Source of the DNA: Cynocephalus volans
Taxonomy: Eukaryota; Chordata; Mammalia; Dermoptera; Cynocephalidae
NCBI RefSeq assembly: GCF_027409185.1
Contig: NC_084463.1
Coordinates: 158,201,869-158,265,868, forward strand
Direction of reading: 5' to 3'
Length of the DNA: 64,000 bases
Shown: positions 9,231 through 19,950 of the stretch, piece by piece
Position numbering within the stretch: the stretch's first letter is position 1
Layout of the letters: every line of letters begins with the position of its first letter
Made by a program: the position numbers and the translations under genes
Notes under the pieces: model-generated
Database searches by the model: none
Told to the model about the DNA's origin: nothing
Seen by the model: only the letters and a program-made list of their open reading frames with translations

Positions 9231-9615
9231 TTTTTTTTGGTTATGGACTTATAAGAGGTAGTAGAAACCGGCCAAAACAGTTTGTTTCCTTGGTTGCTCA
9301 GTACTTTCAAGGTGGCTGTTTTTTGGTGGATGTAAACACATGGTGCAGAAATCATCACACTTTCTCCACATTCCCATGTGTCCTTCAACATCTCTGTACC
9401 TCAGGCCTCATTGTCCTTGACCTCGGAGTCTTTTTCCTTCCATGCCTCTGATCAGAGGGCCAGGCCATTGGCCACTGCTCTAGAATCTGCATAATCTCAT
9501 CTTTGGCTATTTCTCCTTCCATGCAAAGTAGATCAGCAGGTGCATTGCTCTAAGATCTTTCCTCTCTGGTGTCTTCCCCTCCCGACACCGAAACATCTTT
9601 ATCTAATGTCTTTCT

Positions 9616-9704
9616 TTTTCTTTCTTTTTTGTTTTGGGGTGGTGGTACAGGGATCCTAACCCTTGACCTTGGTGTTGTAACACTGGGCTCTAACCAATCG
9701 ACAG
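9616..9704 (-). mobile_element. CYN-type SINE, decayed monomer
   Basis: GGTACAGGGATCCTAACCCTTGACC on the plus strand identifies a reverse monomer. Imperfect TCTAATGTCTTTC/TCTGCTGTCTTTC flanks. Confidence 0.75.
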
Positions 9705-10241
9705 TCTATCTGCTGTCTTTCAAGACAGCTTCCGAATATGACTGTCTATGACTTACCCATTTTCAGCTGCTATCCACAAACTCAGTCTTTTACTTCCTCC
9801 TTTAGCAGGTTATGCAAGACGCCCCATGCAACCATAGGTGCTTTTTGTATGGGGAAGGGGTGCCTTTACCACTGTGGTGGGTAATACATGGGTCTGGACT
9901 ACCTGCTCATGCAATTTACTCATGTTTTCTGGTTCTGCTTCAGCTTCATCCTGGATGCACCATTTCCATCTTATGAATGACTGCTGCCAGGTCTGTCTGA
10001 CTTTATGAGTTGATAGGTCTGACAGAATCCAACTCAATGGGGCAGTTCTAAAAAAGCAAAAACAAAAATGGGGCAGGTCTGGATGCATAGTCACTTGGTG
10101 CTTCATACTCAGTCATTCCAGTACCACCTCAGGAGTTGTTCCTCAAAAGGCATGTAATTCTCTGCTGTGGACCGCTTGGCCTTGTTCTGCATTGTGCTTT
10201 TCCTAGAGGGGCTTGCTATAAGTTCCACACTGCATCTTTTT

Positions 10242-10358
10242 TCTTTTTCTTTTTTTTTTTTTTTTCCAGCTGGCTGGGGCAGGGTTCCAAACCCTTGACC
10301 TTGGTGCTTGGTGTTATCAGCAGCATACTTTAACCAAGTGAGCTAACCCACCAGCCCC
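10242..10358 (-). mobile_element. CYN-type SINE, monomer with internal duplication
   Basis: A poly-T then a monomer with a small CTTGGTG repeat, flanked by ACACTGCATCTTTT on both sides. Confidence 0.9.
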
Positions 10359-11949
10359 ACACTGCATCTTTTCATTGCTACCAATACTTCCAACTCCATA
10401 GGGTCTGCTGGATTGTGTAACCTAAGTGGCAGGGCTGCGTGCACTGCTGCCTGGATCTGCTGCAGAACCCTTTCCTGCTCTGAGTCCCACTCAGAGTTGG
10501 AAGCTTACTCTGTCACCCAGTATGTAGGCTGGAGCCAAGTTTCTAGATGTGGATGTGATAGGCACTACCACCTGTGCATCCCTTTGTCTTTAATGGTGGC
10601 ACTGATCTCTGTCCTTCCCTGGATATGGTACTGCTTTTGATTTACTGTCATGGCTGAAGGAGGGGAAGAGTTTCAGAGATTTCTGCTTTGTCTTTCCCAC
10701 GATGATAGCTCTTATCTCTTAGGCCAAGGATCCAATATGGTGGTTACTCCGACTCCTAAGTATATCAATTTCAGGGAACACTTGGAGACTGAGGAAATGA
10801 CTGCTGATGGATCCACAGACAAGCAGACTTACTATGAGCTAAACTTTTGCTAGGACTTCATTTATTACCTGGCACCTGTAAGTCCCTACTCTAATGGGAG
10901 GTCATGATGATGCTTTGAGTCTCCAGGTCTCAATGTCAACTTAGAACCTGTGTCCAAAATCCTCAAAATGTCTGGACTTTTCCCAATGTCCTGTTTTCTA
11001 AGTAGATGATGTGTTCCCTTTAGGGAAGAACTAGGGGCATCATTACAGTTTTAGGATCCTTCCCTAGGGATTTGGTCACCTTTTCAGTAATTGAGTTCTA
11101 GATATGAAAATCGGCTCAGATCCAGGAACTAAGCAAAGGATTTTGACTGTTTATTGTAGCAATCACCCTCACCCTCCTGCTTCTCCATTCTTGCTTCTTT
11201 CTGGTTGTAGACATGCAGCAGTGTCCTTGTTGACTACCCACATTTTTTTACCCTAGGGATGCTGTGCTCTCTTATAGCCACACTCTGTGGGACAATCTCC
11301 CATGGCTACTTCTCCAACATTGCCAGTTTTATGGTAGTTACAACATTCTGGCTTCTGGTGGTTAAGCCTCGGTGGAAGGTGGTAGTATCATCCCTGTGTA
11401 TCTTAAATAGCTCAGCTCTGTGACTGCTTCTCCTATCATTGACTCTGGACTGCAGAGGAGCCACCACTGAACTTCTAAGTGGTGCTGATGCCCCTCTTAG
11501 TGCATTGCTGATGGCCTTGATAAACATTGTGTCCTGTGGGCCTTTTCTTGGGACACAATTCTCTGGCCTCACATAATATATCCATCCCAGCATGCCCGCT
11601 TTCTTCAGCCTCTTTATTCCTTCTTCAACCATCTACTAGGACAACTCAGGCATATCTACTTCACTCAGCATGGGCCATTACTTTCTCCAGCCTTCTAAGG
11701 GCCACCATAGCAGTGATTTTGCCCTGTCCACTGGGGTTCTTGCTAGGGTATTAAGTTCTGGGTGCCCAGAAAGTTCTTCCAAGTCATGAATTCTTATCCA
11801 GTATTTATTTCCCCAGTCCCCAAGTGTTTAATGGGATTGATATACTTGGAGTTGGAGTAACATTGGGCTTTTGACATAGGAAAAAGAGCTATTATAGTGA
11901 GAAAGACAAAGTAGAAGTCTCTGAAACTGCTCCTACCCTACCCTGGTGA

Positions 11950-12600
11950 CTTCCTCACCTTTCATTCTCTCCTTAACCCATTGCACTCTAGCTCCTGTAC
12001 CTATCGCTCCACTGATACTGCTTTCACCAAGGCCACTAGTGACCTCTTATTCACTCAATCCCAAAAGATACTTTTCATATTTCTTGACCTCTCAATAGCA
12101 TTTGACACTATTCCCCCCCCCCCCCCCCTTTGCACCGCGCATTTGGCACTATTGACCTGCTTCTATGTCCTGAAGTGCTCTCTATCTTTGGTTTCTGGGA
12201 CACGGCGCTTTCCTAGATTTCCTCTTACTTCTTGACCATTTTCGCTATCTTATCTATTCCTTACACATTCCTGAGAGTTCTGTACTGGGTACATTTGTTT
12301 TCTCACTCACTGTGTTCTACCTAGGCCAAATTACTCATCATCATGGCTTCATTTACCCCATATATCCTGCCACCTTCCAAACTTCTGCTCAACCTAGGAT
12401 CTCCTGAGCTGCAGACACTTGTATCTAACTGCCTGCCAGATATCTTTACTAGGATGGCCCATAAATGTCACATGTCAACTTGTCCAAAACTGAATTCATC
12501 ATCTTTCTCCACAATATTGTTCCTTCACGGTGCCGTCTTTTACCCAACTGTCTGAGCCAAAAAATGTGGCCATTATCCTCACTGCTGCCATGTTGTACGA
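11950..12600 (+). mobile_element. L2 LINE fragment, RT region
   Basis: In-frame pieces show an L2/CR1-type reverse transcriptase: DTAFTK then LDLSIAFDT, the latter being RT motif A with its catalytic Asp. A C17 run at 12112-12128 follows. The segment 12385-12510 repeats the GAGCTGCAGACACTTGTAT block also seen at 7735. Stops and frameshifts show it is dead. Confidence 0.8.
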
Positions 12601-12624
12601 GGGCATTAAAAATAAATTATTATA

Positions 12625-12800
12625 GGGACAGCCCGTGGCTCACTTGGGACAGTGTGGTGCTGATAACACCGAGGCTGTGGGTTCGTATTGCATATAGGGA
12701 TGGCCGGTTAGCTCATTGTGTGAGCGTGGTGCTGACAGCACCAAGTCAAGGGTTAAGATCCCCTTACTGGTCATCTTTTAGGAAAAAAAAAAAAAAGAAA
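12625..12800 (+). mobile_element. CYN-type SINE, dimer
   Basis: A complete dimer flanked by AAATTATTATAG on both sides. Confidence 0.95.
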
Positions 12801-12945
12801 AAGAAATTATTATAGGATTTGTGCTAGTGTTAGGTGATTTTGGGGAGAGTTTAAGGAAGCAGGGCTCTGCTCCATATTGGATGTTTTCAGGAAGTGAGTT
12901 CATTCTATTATTATTTCTCTATTATTTATTTATTTAGTTAGTTTG

Positions 12946-13035
12946 TTTTTGGTGTCTGGCTGGTATGGGGATCCGAACCCTGGACCTTGGTGTTCTCAAC
13001 ACCATGCTCTCCCAGGTGAGCTAACCAGCCAGCCT
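12946..13035 (-). mobile_element. CYN-type SINE, monomer
   Basis: A reverse monomer from GGTGTCTGGCTGG to AACCAGCCAGCC on the plus strand. Confidence 0.85.
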
Positions 13036-13044
13036 CTTTTATTT

Positions 13045-13146
13045 TTATTTTTTATTTTTCCGGTGGCTACCGGTATGGGGATCTAAATCCTTGACCTTGG
13101 TGTTATAGTAATGCACTCTAACCAACTGAGCTATCTGGCCAGCCCC
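13045..13146 (-). mobile_element. CYN-type SINE, monomer
   Basis: A reverse monomer directly following the previous one. CATTCTATTATT flanks the pair (12901 and 13147), suggesting insertion of one SINE into the tail of the other. Confidence 0.85.
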
Positions 13147-13559
13147 CATTCTATTATTGGATATCTTAAAAAATCTTGTCTAGAAGGAGGGAAGACTAAA
13201 ATGAGGCTAAAGCTGTAATTGGTAAAGAAGCAGCCCTCACTCATATTAACGAGGACAGGGAGATGTTTGGTCATTTTTGTAGTTTGTACAATGTTCACGT
13301 TTTGGTATGTGCTGAGACATGAGTACGGAATGGTCCTATGTTTGTCTTGAGCCATCATGGTCACAGAGTGGCCTCGTCTCATGTTAATGTTCTGTGAAAT
13401 TGTTTGTGTTCAACATGAGAATACCAAGGCCTAACTGTGAGTGCCAGGCCAGCCCCTAGCAGCCAAAAGGCGTCACTGACAGTACTAGCCAGCTCCTGGA
13501 TGTGAGGATCTGCTTTTCTCTTTCTCGGTACCCTATTTCAAGCCACTCATCCCTGGGTT

Positions 13560-13930
13560 TCTGCCACAGATTCCTAACCTTGTTCACTGGCTCTGATTTT
13601 ATCTGCTTCTAATCCATTCTCCGCTTAGTAGCCAGAGCGATCTTTCTAAATGAAAAATCAGATGAAGTCTCTCTTAGCTCAGCCCATTCTTTGCGCTCCT
13701 CCTTTACTCTTAGGTTAAAGTCTGTTTCTACTGACAGAACCGAAAAGGCCCAGTTCCCATGTCCAGTTTCAATACCACTCCATTCCCTCCCTTGCTGTAC
13801 TTGACCCCTTTTCTCATAAATTCCCTAAGGTCAGAAATCTTGTCTGTATAAGTTATTATTTTATCCCCATCATGTAGAACAAGGCATTCCACTGTAATTC
13901 AGTAATTGCTATGAAGTAAGCTCCTGAAGA
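13560..13930 (+). mobile_element. L2 LINE 3' end
   Basis: The 3' part of L2 (CTTCTAATCCATTCTCCGC, TAGGTTAAAGTCTG, CCTAAGGTCAGAAATCTTG, ending near AATTCAGTAATTGC) continues the fragment at 11950-12600. Confidence 0.75.
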
Positions 13931-14029
13931 GGTTGTTAGAGGAAATTCTTTTGAACTATAGACAGCTTTCTCTAACAGTGATGTCTTCTAGAAGACAGAA
14001 GCGGTGTCTACCCATTTTGCTCAGCGGGT

Positions 14030-14220
14030 AGCTCTGTCCCCTGCAGGCAGCAAGAGGCACTGCCTTGATTAATAGAGGAGAAAGGATGTGCTGGGAGCTG
14101 GAAGTAGGACATTAACCTCTAGAAGGAAAAATCCAGTTTGAGAACAGAATTTCATTATTTTCTGAACTGTGGAGGAAGATGCCATAGGGACACTGTTCCA
14201 GGGAAGGATTAGGTTGGGAA
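14030..14220 (+). repeat. Duplicated U2 5' flank
   Basis: Similar to 8357-8560 over nearly 200 bp, including GGCAGCAAGAGGCACTGCCT and GTGGAGGAAGA/GTGGAGGAGTG blocks. The octamer present in the first copy falls in a gap here. Confidence 0.7.
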
Positions 14221-14233
14221 ACTTGAAGATATG

Positions 14234-14235
<2 letters not shown>

Positions 14236-14304
<69 letters not shown>

Positions 14305-14310
14305 GAGTAT

Positions 14311-14383
<73 letters not shown>
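14236..14383. repeat. (GT)n microsatellite
   Basis: About 148 bp of GT repeats with a few GA interruptions, ending in a short SINE-like GGCTGGCTGGTACA. It lies between the duplicated flank and U2-like sequence 2. Confidence 0.98.
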
Positions 14384-14384
<1 letters not shown>

Positions 14385-14494
14385 CTGGCTGGTACAAGAT
14401 GTGAGGTTTTATAAGGACCAGCTTTAAGGCTGCCTTTGTGGCCTTTTGTGAAGAAAGTTTAGGAAGCAAGTCCTGATGGAGATGTTAATTGTAG

Positions 14495-14685
14495 GTCATT
14501 TCTTTGGTTTTTGGCCTATGATCAAGAATAGTATCTGTTCTTATCACTTAACATCTCATTAGTTCTCTACCTGAGAACACCTTATCAAGTGGATTTTTGG
14601 AACAAGGAGATTGAGTAAAAGCTTGCTCATCCATTCCACAAATCAACGTGGTATCACAGTTCTTCTGTGACTGGGGTGGTTCTTC
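14495..14685 (+). pseudogene. U2 snRNA-like sequence 2, heavily decayed
   Basis: Recognisable blocks are ATCAAGAATAGTATCTGTTCTTATCA, GAGAACACCTTATCAAGTGG, an intact Sm-like ATTTTTGG, and CAACGTGGTATCACAGT. The GTAGTA branch-recognition element is changed to ATAGTA and the 5' end is degraded, so it is not a functional U2. Confidence 0.8.
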
Positions 14686-14739
14686 CTTTGGGGGTAGATG
14701 TCAGTCAAAATGCAGAATGTTGCCTTCCACTGTGTCTTT

Positions 14740-15300
14740 TGGTTTCTGGAAAAAATTTAAGGTGAACCTGCTATTTCTCTTCTTCCTTTAATATTATGTT
14801 TTTGACATGTTTTGCCTATCTTTTATGTACTATTTCTTTAAGATTTAGTCATTTATAGTATTCTATTAGAAGTTTTTTAAAAATTATTTTGTCCCCTAGT
14901 GATAGACACATTTTCAGATTTCTAAATTTTTATTACTTTAATCAATCCCACAGTGAAATCTTTTGTATATTCTTCCTTTGTGCACATGTGTGAGAGTTTC
15001 TCCAGGGTATGGATCTAGGACTGAAGTTGCTGGGTAATAGCTGAGTTTTTTCAATTTAATAGGCTGTTGCAAATTGCTCTCCTAGAGTGGTTGTACCAAT
15101 CAATTAATGTTACCACTTACGCAGTTTCATATCCTTATCATCACTTGGTGTAGTCAAATGTTTTAATATTGCTAATCTGGTGGACATGAAATTATATTTT
15201 GTTGTGATTTTAATTTGCATTCTTCTGATTACTGATGAGGTTATGTGATCTTTGAAGTGTTCACTGGCCATTCTTTCGCGTATCCAATTTTTTCTGTTTC
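14740..15300 (-). mobile_element. Old L1 3' fragment
   Basis: Plus-strand text typical of the complement of L1 ORF2/3' UTR (GGACTGAAGTTGCTGGGTAAT, AGGCTGTTGCAAATTGCTCTC, TTTAATTTGCATTCTTCTGA). No open frame. Confidence 0.7.
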
Positions 15301-15398
15301 TCTTTGGCAGTTGGCTGGTATGGTCAGGAGGAGGATATTCTTATTTTCTTCTAAAAATTTAAAATATTTGCTTTTTAAATTTATTTATTTATTTTAAT

Positions 15399-15450
15399 TT
15401 TTGGTGGCTGGCCAGCATGGGGACCCAAACCCTTGACCTTGGAGACTTTT
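15399..15450 (-). mobile_element. CYN-type SINE fragment
   Basis: GGTGGCTGGCCAGCATGGGGACCCAAACCCTTGACCTTGG identifies a 5'-truncated reverse monomer. Confidence 0.7.
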
Positions 15451-15529
15451 CATGTTTAGATTATTTAATCAATTGGGATATATTTTTGTGTTTGGTATGA
15501 AGTAGTGATCTAATTTTATTTTATTTTAT

Positions 15530-15626
15530 TTATTTTTTAATTTCGTTTTATTTCTGGCATCTGGCAGGTATGGAGATCTGAACCCTTGACCTTGGTGTTA
15601 TCAGCACTACACTCTACCAGCCAGCA
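15530..15626 (-). mobile_element. CYN-type SINE, monomer
   Basis: A reverse monomer, slightly shortened at its tRNA 5' half. Confidence 0.8.
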
Positions 15627-15639
15627 CAAACTCTTTTAT

Positions 15640-15940
15640 TTTTATTTTTTTATCGAAGCATAATTGATTATACATATTTTGGGGGTACAACATTGACTAC
15701 CATCACCTGTGTACAGCATGTAATGATCAAATCAATATTATTAGCATATTCATTATTACAAATTGTAATTATTCTTTTTTTTTTTTTTAAAGATGACCGG
15801 TAAGGGGATCTTAACCCTTGACTTGGTGTTATCAGCCCCACACTCTCCCGAGTTAGCCACAGGCCGGCCCTACAAATTGTAATTATTCTTTATGACCCTT
15901 ACCCAATCTCTCCCCGACTCCCCTCTCCCTCCCCATAAAC
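15640..15940 (-). mobile_element. L1 3' UTR fragment with nested SINE
   Basis: The complement of an L1 3' end (GCATAATTGATTATACATATT, GATCAAATCAATATTA, CAATCTCTCCCC) is interrupted by the SINE at 15779-15870. Similar L1 ends lie at 41360-41520 and 52690-52860. Confidence 0.75.
15779..15870 (-). mobile_element. CYN-type SINE, short hybrid monomer
   Basis: It joins the second-unit 3' end (GATGACCGGTAAGGGG complement) to the first-unit 5' end (GCCACAGGCCGGCCC), as expected if unequal recombination deleted the middle of a dimer. Flanked by a long perfect duplication beginning TACAAATTGTAATTATTC. Confidence 0.9.
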
Positions 15941-16018
15941 TCTTTTATTCTAATAATTTGTAGATTTGCTTTGATTTTTTTTGTATAGACTTTTATTTTC
16001 TATAAGTAGAGGAAAACA

Positions 16019-16201
16019 TTTTATTTATTTATTTATTTATTTATTAAAGATGACTGGTAAGGGGATCCTAACCCTTGACTTGGTGTTGTCAGCACCATCC
16101 TCACCCAGTGAGCTAACTGGTCATCCCTATATATAGGGATCTGAACCTTTGGCCTTGGTGTTATCAGCACCGCACTCTCCCGAGTGAGCCACGGGCCGGC
16201 C
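16019..16201 (-). mobile_element. CYN-type SINE, dimer
   Basis: A (TTTA)n tail and full reverse dimer with G(A/G)AAAACATTT flanks. Confidence 0.95.
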
Positions 16202-17340
16202 CTGAGAAAAACATTTAGATCTCTCTCTTTTTTCAAAATCTGTTGTTAATTACATATACTAGCCACCCATACCCCCCTCCCCTGGTATATATGTATTTTG
16301 TAAATTACTGATATTACTATTTTAAAGAAACTTGCCATATGGTAACTCAATTCTAATACTTTCTAATTTAAAAAGGGAATCCTCTTTCCAAAACTTACAC
16401 TAAGATCAGTTTCTCTTAAACTTTTTGTGTTTTAATTTTCTTTATAGTCAACACCTTTAATAGTACAAACATACGTTTGAGATTACTTATTCTTTAGTGG
16501 AAGAATGATAACCATAATCTAGATTCTGCTGTTTCATAATGTTTCTCTAAATGTCTACATTTTCTTAAATAGCATTTCCAGTTTCGAGTGCAGTTTCTCC
16601 TTGTCAGCCAAAGGTCTCTAAGAAGAATCTGCTGTGAAGGCATAGGATTATAGAACCTCTGGGACCAGATGATATTGGGAGACTTAAAATAGTTATAAAG
16701 TAGCTTGTGAAAATAGGGCTTTGGTAATCATGTAACAGTTGTAATTCTTTAGTCCTGATTCTATTAGTTGTGGGTTTGTTTGTTAGTTCAGGGAAGAGTT
16801 TTCTTAGATTGGTTACACCTAGCTAGCTTTCCATTACTGTTATAATAATAGAAAAGGGAGTTTCCCTTCTTGAGTTCACTTAAAAACTTTTTTTGTCTTT
16901 AGTTTATAGTCCAACCATTAAAATTAACCACATATTTAGTTGCAGAGTGGTTTTTCAAATTCAGTTTCTAGTACTCCATACCTTGCCCCTAAATGTCTAC
17001 CTGCCAATATTTTATACTCCCCTTTCACCTTATTGAATACAAAGAAAATTAAAAATTAGTCAATTGTCTGCTTCCCTATTTGGAAGCCATAAGATTTTGC
17101 TGTAAATGACCCAAAAGGGAGAGTAGGTGGGAAGAGGGACAGATGTGGGTGAGCTTATTAAAATACTGAGTTGTTGCAGCGAGGGAGGGGAGACTTTCTC
17201 ATGTTCAAGAAGCACCTAATGAAATCTAAGATCCCACCTTCTCATGTGTCTTTAGGATTGTATTGTTGAAAAACTCTTAATATATAATTCTGCTAACCAT
17301 TAATGATTTTAGATGTCTGTGAGTATCAAAAGTGCTTGGG

Positions 17341-17375
17341 AGCACGGTTTATATGACCATGAATATTACAGGGAA
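17341..17375 (+). promoter_or_regulatory. PSE-like element upstream of U2-like sequence 3
   Basis: TGACCATGAATATTACAGG at 17354-17372 resembles the proximal sequence element of snRNA genes and sits at about -56 relative to the U2-like start at 17410, the expected spacing. This is a by-eye match. Confidence 0.4.
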
Positions 17376-17409
17376 ATGTAAGGCTTGGCAGAATGGCTAA
17401 TTATAGGTT

Positions 17410-17602
17410 ATTGCTTCTTGGCCTTTTGGCTAAGATCAAGCATAGTATCTGTTCTTACCAGTTTAATACGTGATATGTCCTCTTACCTGAGGACCATGTA
17501 TTTATTAAATTGGGTTTTGGAACAGGGAGATGGATCAGAAGCTTGCTTTATCCATTCCATGTATAAATCTGGTATTGCTGTACTTCCAGGAATAGTGTAC
17601 TC
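17410..17602 (+). pseudogene. U2 snRNA-like sequence 3, full length
   Basis: A full-length match to U2 over about 193 bp: GGCCTTTTGGCTAAGATCAAG, GTATCTGTTCTTACCAGTTT, TGATATGTCCTCT, AACAGGGAGATGGATCAGAAGC-type stem III region, CTGGTATTGCTGTACTTCCAGG. GTAGTA is altered to ATAGTA, and the Sm site ATTTTTGG is altered (GGGTTTTGG). A 3'-box-like TTTGTAAAGTAAGAG follows at about 17625-17640. Either a decayed snRNA gene or a variant. The altered key sites favour a pseudogene. Confidence 0.85.
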
Positions 17603-17939
17603 CCCTTCTAGGAATACTTTCCTCTTTTGTAAAGTAAGAGTGATTTATTCTATGGAATTTTTCTCTTTTAATGTTTTGTTTTCATTTGCCTCAGTCATGT
17701 TTGAATGCTCTTTAAGTTGAGCTATTTTTGAATATTCCTGTAGTTTCTCTTTTTAGTGTTTACTATCAATCACTAGTTGTTCCATATCCCAAACATATGG
17801 TTTTGTATTCTCTGCTTACAACTTAACATAAGAAAAAGAGCTGGGGGAAGGGGCTTTCCTGAGTTTCATTTCCATTTCTGAATACAGTTCTGTGTTCTCT
17901 TTGCTAGGGGATCATTGAGAGTAACAAAGGTTGATACAT

Positions 17940-18560
17940 TGGTTCATTTATTCATTGAAGAAACATGTAACCACATGTGACACAATGTGTAAAGCTCCCT
18001 ACTAAGTAGTCTTTAGGGACCCAATGATAATCCAAAACAGACTCAGTTACTGCTTTTATAGAGTTTGCAATCTTTGGAGGGAAAGAGACTTTAGAGTAAT
18101 AATCACTCTGAATCATATAATTAGAAACAGAGATCAATACTCTGAAGGAAAGGAATGGTCTAGTTTGGGGAGGTGGTGAGGGAAAGCTTCCTGGAAGGGA
18201 GTGATGCTTTACCCTTTATTTCAAGGATGAATAGGCGTTAACTAAAGTGGGGCAAGGTGGAGGTGCTTTTGAGGGTGGGAAAAAAGTAATTCAGAGAGGG
18301 AATAACAGAGGACCCTATAACCTGAGGGATATTTTGAAGGAATTAAAAGAGGCCATTGTGTTGGGAGTGCAAAGTGGAATTGTGAATGGGAAAAATGTTT
18401 GAAATATCTGGGTGGATAACATCTCTCAGGATCTTGTTGATCATGTTAAATCTATAAAAACAGAGGACATCAATTGAAAGATTTCAAGAGGGTGGTAGCG
18501 GTAATCACAGGCCGTAGTATAGAGGATGATTGAAGGAGAACCAGGAGATGTGGGTGGTAT
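17940..18560 (-). mobile_element. L2-like LINE remnant
   Basis: Text typical of the complement of L2 (GAGGAAAGCTTCCTGGAAGG..., GGAATAACAGAGGACCC..., CCTGAGGGATATTTTGAAGG). Weakly conserved and without open frames. Confidence 0.5.
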
Positions 18561-18715
18561 AGAAGTTCTAGCAAAATATAGGCAAGTGATAATTCAGTTA
18601 TATTTCTGGTATTCAAGAATATTTGGTAGCTCTAACATGTATTGTTTGGGAATTGATATATTTGCTATCTGCCTATTTTACGAGTATTAGACAGGATAAG
18701 AAATCCTGAATGCAA

Positions 18716-18816
18716 GGCCAGCCCATGGCTCACTTGGGAGAGCGTGGTGCTGACAACACAAAGTCAAGGGTTAAGATCCCCTTACCGGTCATCTTTAAAA
18801 AAAAAAAAAAAGAAAG
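18716..18816 (+). mobile_element. CYN-type SINE, short hybrid monomer
   Basis: First-unit 5' end fused to second-unit 3' end, poly-A tail, flanked by AAATCCTGAATGCA. Confidence 0.9.
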
Positions 18817-19206
18817 AAAGAAATCCTGAATGCAGGAGCAAGAACTGGAACATTTTTAGTCTGGGTGGAGACTGGGAACCAGTTCCAGCTGGTTTAGAGA
18901 ATCGTATGGTAGCAAGCAGTGGTAATTTCTGCTTTTCTTTAAGTTGTGATGTTGTAATTATATTAGCGAGGTTACAGGGTTTATACCGGATCTAGCAGCG
19001 GGAATGCAGGATAGGGAGAGGTAAGACCCAGGAAAATTGCCCAAGTGCTTCTGGCCTAGAAAACAGGAAGATTGAAGCTGTCCGTAGCTGTACTGTAATA
19101 TTTGAGTAGGGACTGAGGAGGGGAGGCTAAAGGGGGTGTAATACGGTATGTATAGGGATGGCAAGATGACAAGATGAATTTTGGATAATTAGAAATACAG
19201 AACTAA

Positions 19207-19420
19207 GGGCCAACCGCGTGGCGCACTCGGGAGAGTGCGGCGCTGGGAGCGCGCCAGCGCTCCCGCTGCGCAGGTTCGGATCCTGTATAGGGCTGGCTGG
19301 TGCGCTCACTGGCTGAGCGCGGTGCGGGCAACGCCAAGCCAAGGGTTGTGATCCCCTTGCCGGTCACGAAAAAAGACAAAAAAAAAAAAAAAAAAAAAAA
19401 GACAAAAAGAAAAAAAAAGA
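19207..19420 (+). mobile_element. CYN-related SINE, GC-rich variant
   Basis: A dimer with unusually CpG-rich changes (GTGGCGCACTCGGGAGAGTG, GCGCGCCAGCGCTCCC insert-like block, GGTGCGCTCACTGGCTGAGC) and a CACGAAAAAAGAC tail. Flanked by AGAAATA(C/T)AGAACTAA, so recently inserted. Confidence 0.9.
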
Positions 19421-19950
19421 AATATAGAACTAACTGAAGATAAGCAATTGGGGTTGAGCACTTAGTTTCAGGGCCATTTTAGTAGATTTGAGAGTAAATG
19501 GGCTCTTGAAGGGATTGAGAGCATGTTGAGAAAAGCAAGCATCCGGTGCAATAAGATAAAAAAATAAATTAGAAGATTATGATTTGAAAAGGACAAAATA
19601 AGGCTGTCATTAATTGTAGATAACATGATCATTTACATAGGACTCCCCCCCCCAGAAAGTCTACAGACAAATTTTTAGAAATATTAGAAGAGTTTAACAA
19701 GGTAGTTGGATAGAACATTTAATGTATAAATGTCCATTGCACTAGAAAACATAATTAAAGAGAAAATACCATTTATAATAGTTTTGGAAACTCTTTAGTC
19801 CCTAGAAATAAATCTAATAAGATGTGCAAGAGACTGATACATTTTTGATTCATAACTTTTGTTCATAAAAAGATTCCTGAATGCCCATATCTTGATTTTT
19901 AATAGCGTTGTCCAATAGAAGAGCCAGGGCTCTGTGGAGAAATGGCTGAT

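Larger units (their letters stand above)
9240..11950 (-). mobile_element. ERVL/MaLR-like internal remnant (uncertain)
   Basis: The stretch has no host gene. On the minus strand broken frames of retroviral character appear: 11632-11306 has a block with a GMLGWIYY-like and GPQD-like run, and 10106-9810 has a STHKVRQTWQQ-like block, both reminiscent of ERVL-type gag/pol. Bases 10640-10790 (minus) recur in inverted orientation at 11815-11945 (plus). SINEs are inserted at 9616 and 10242. Family assignment is tentative. Confidence 0.4.

Noticed and set aside
14209-14469. A Thr-His repeat protein
   Set aside because: It is translation of the (GT)n microsatellite.
17410-17602. A functional U2 gene
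   Set aside because: The branch-recognition GTAGTA and the Sm site are both altered.
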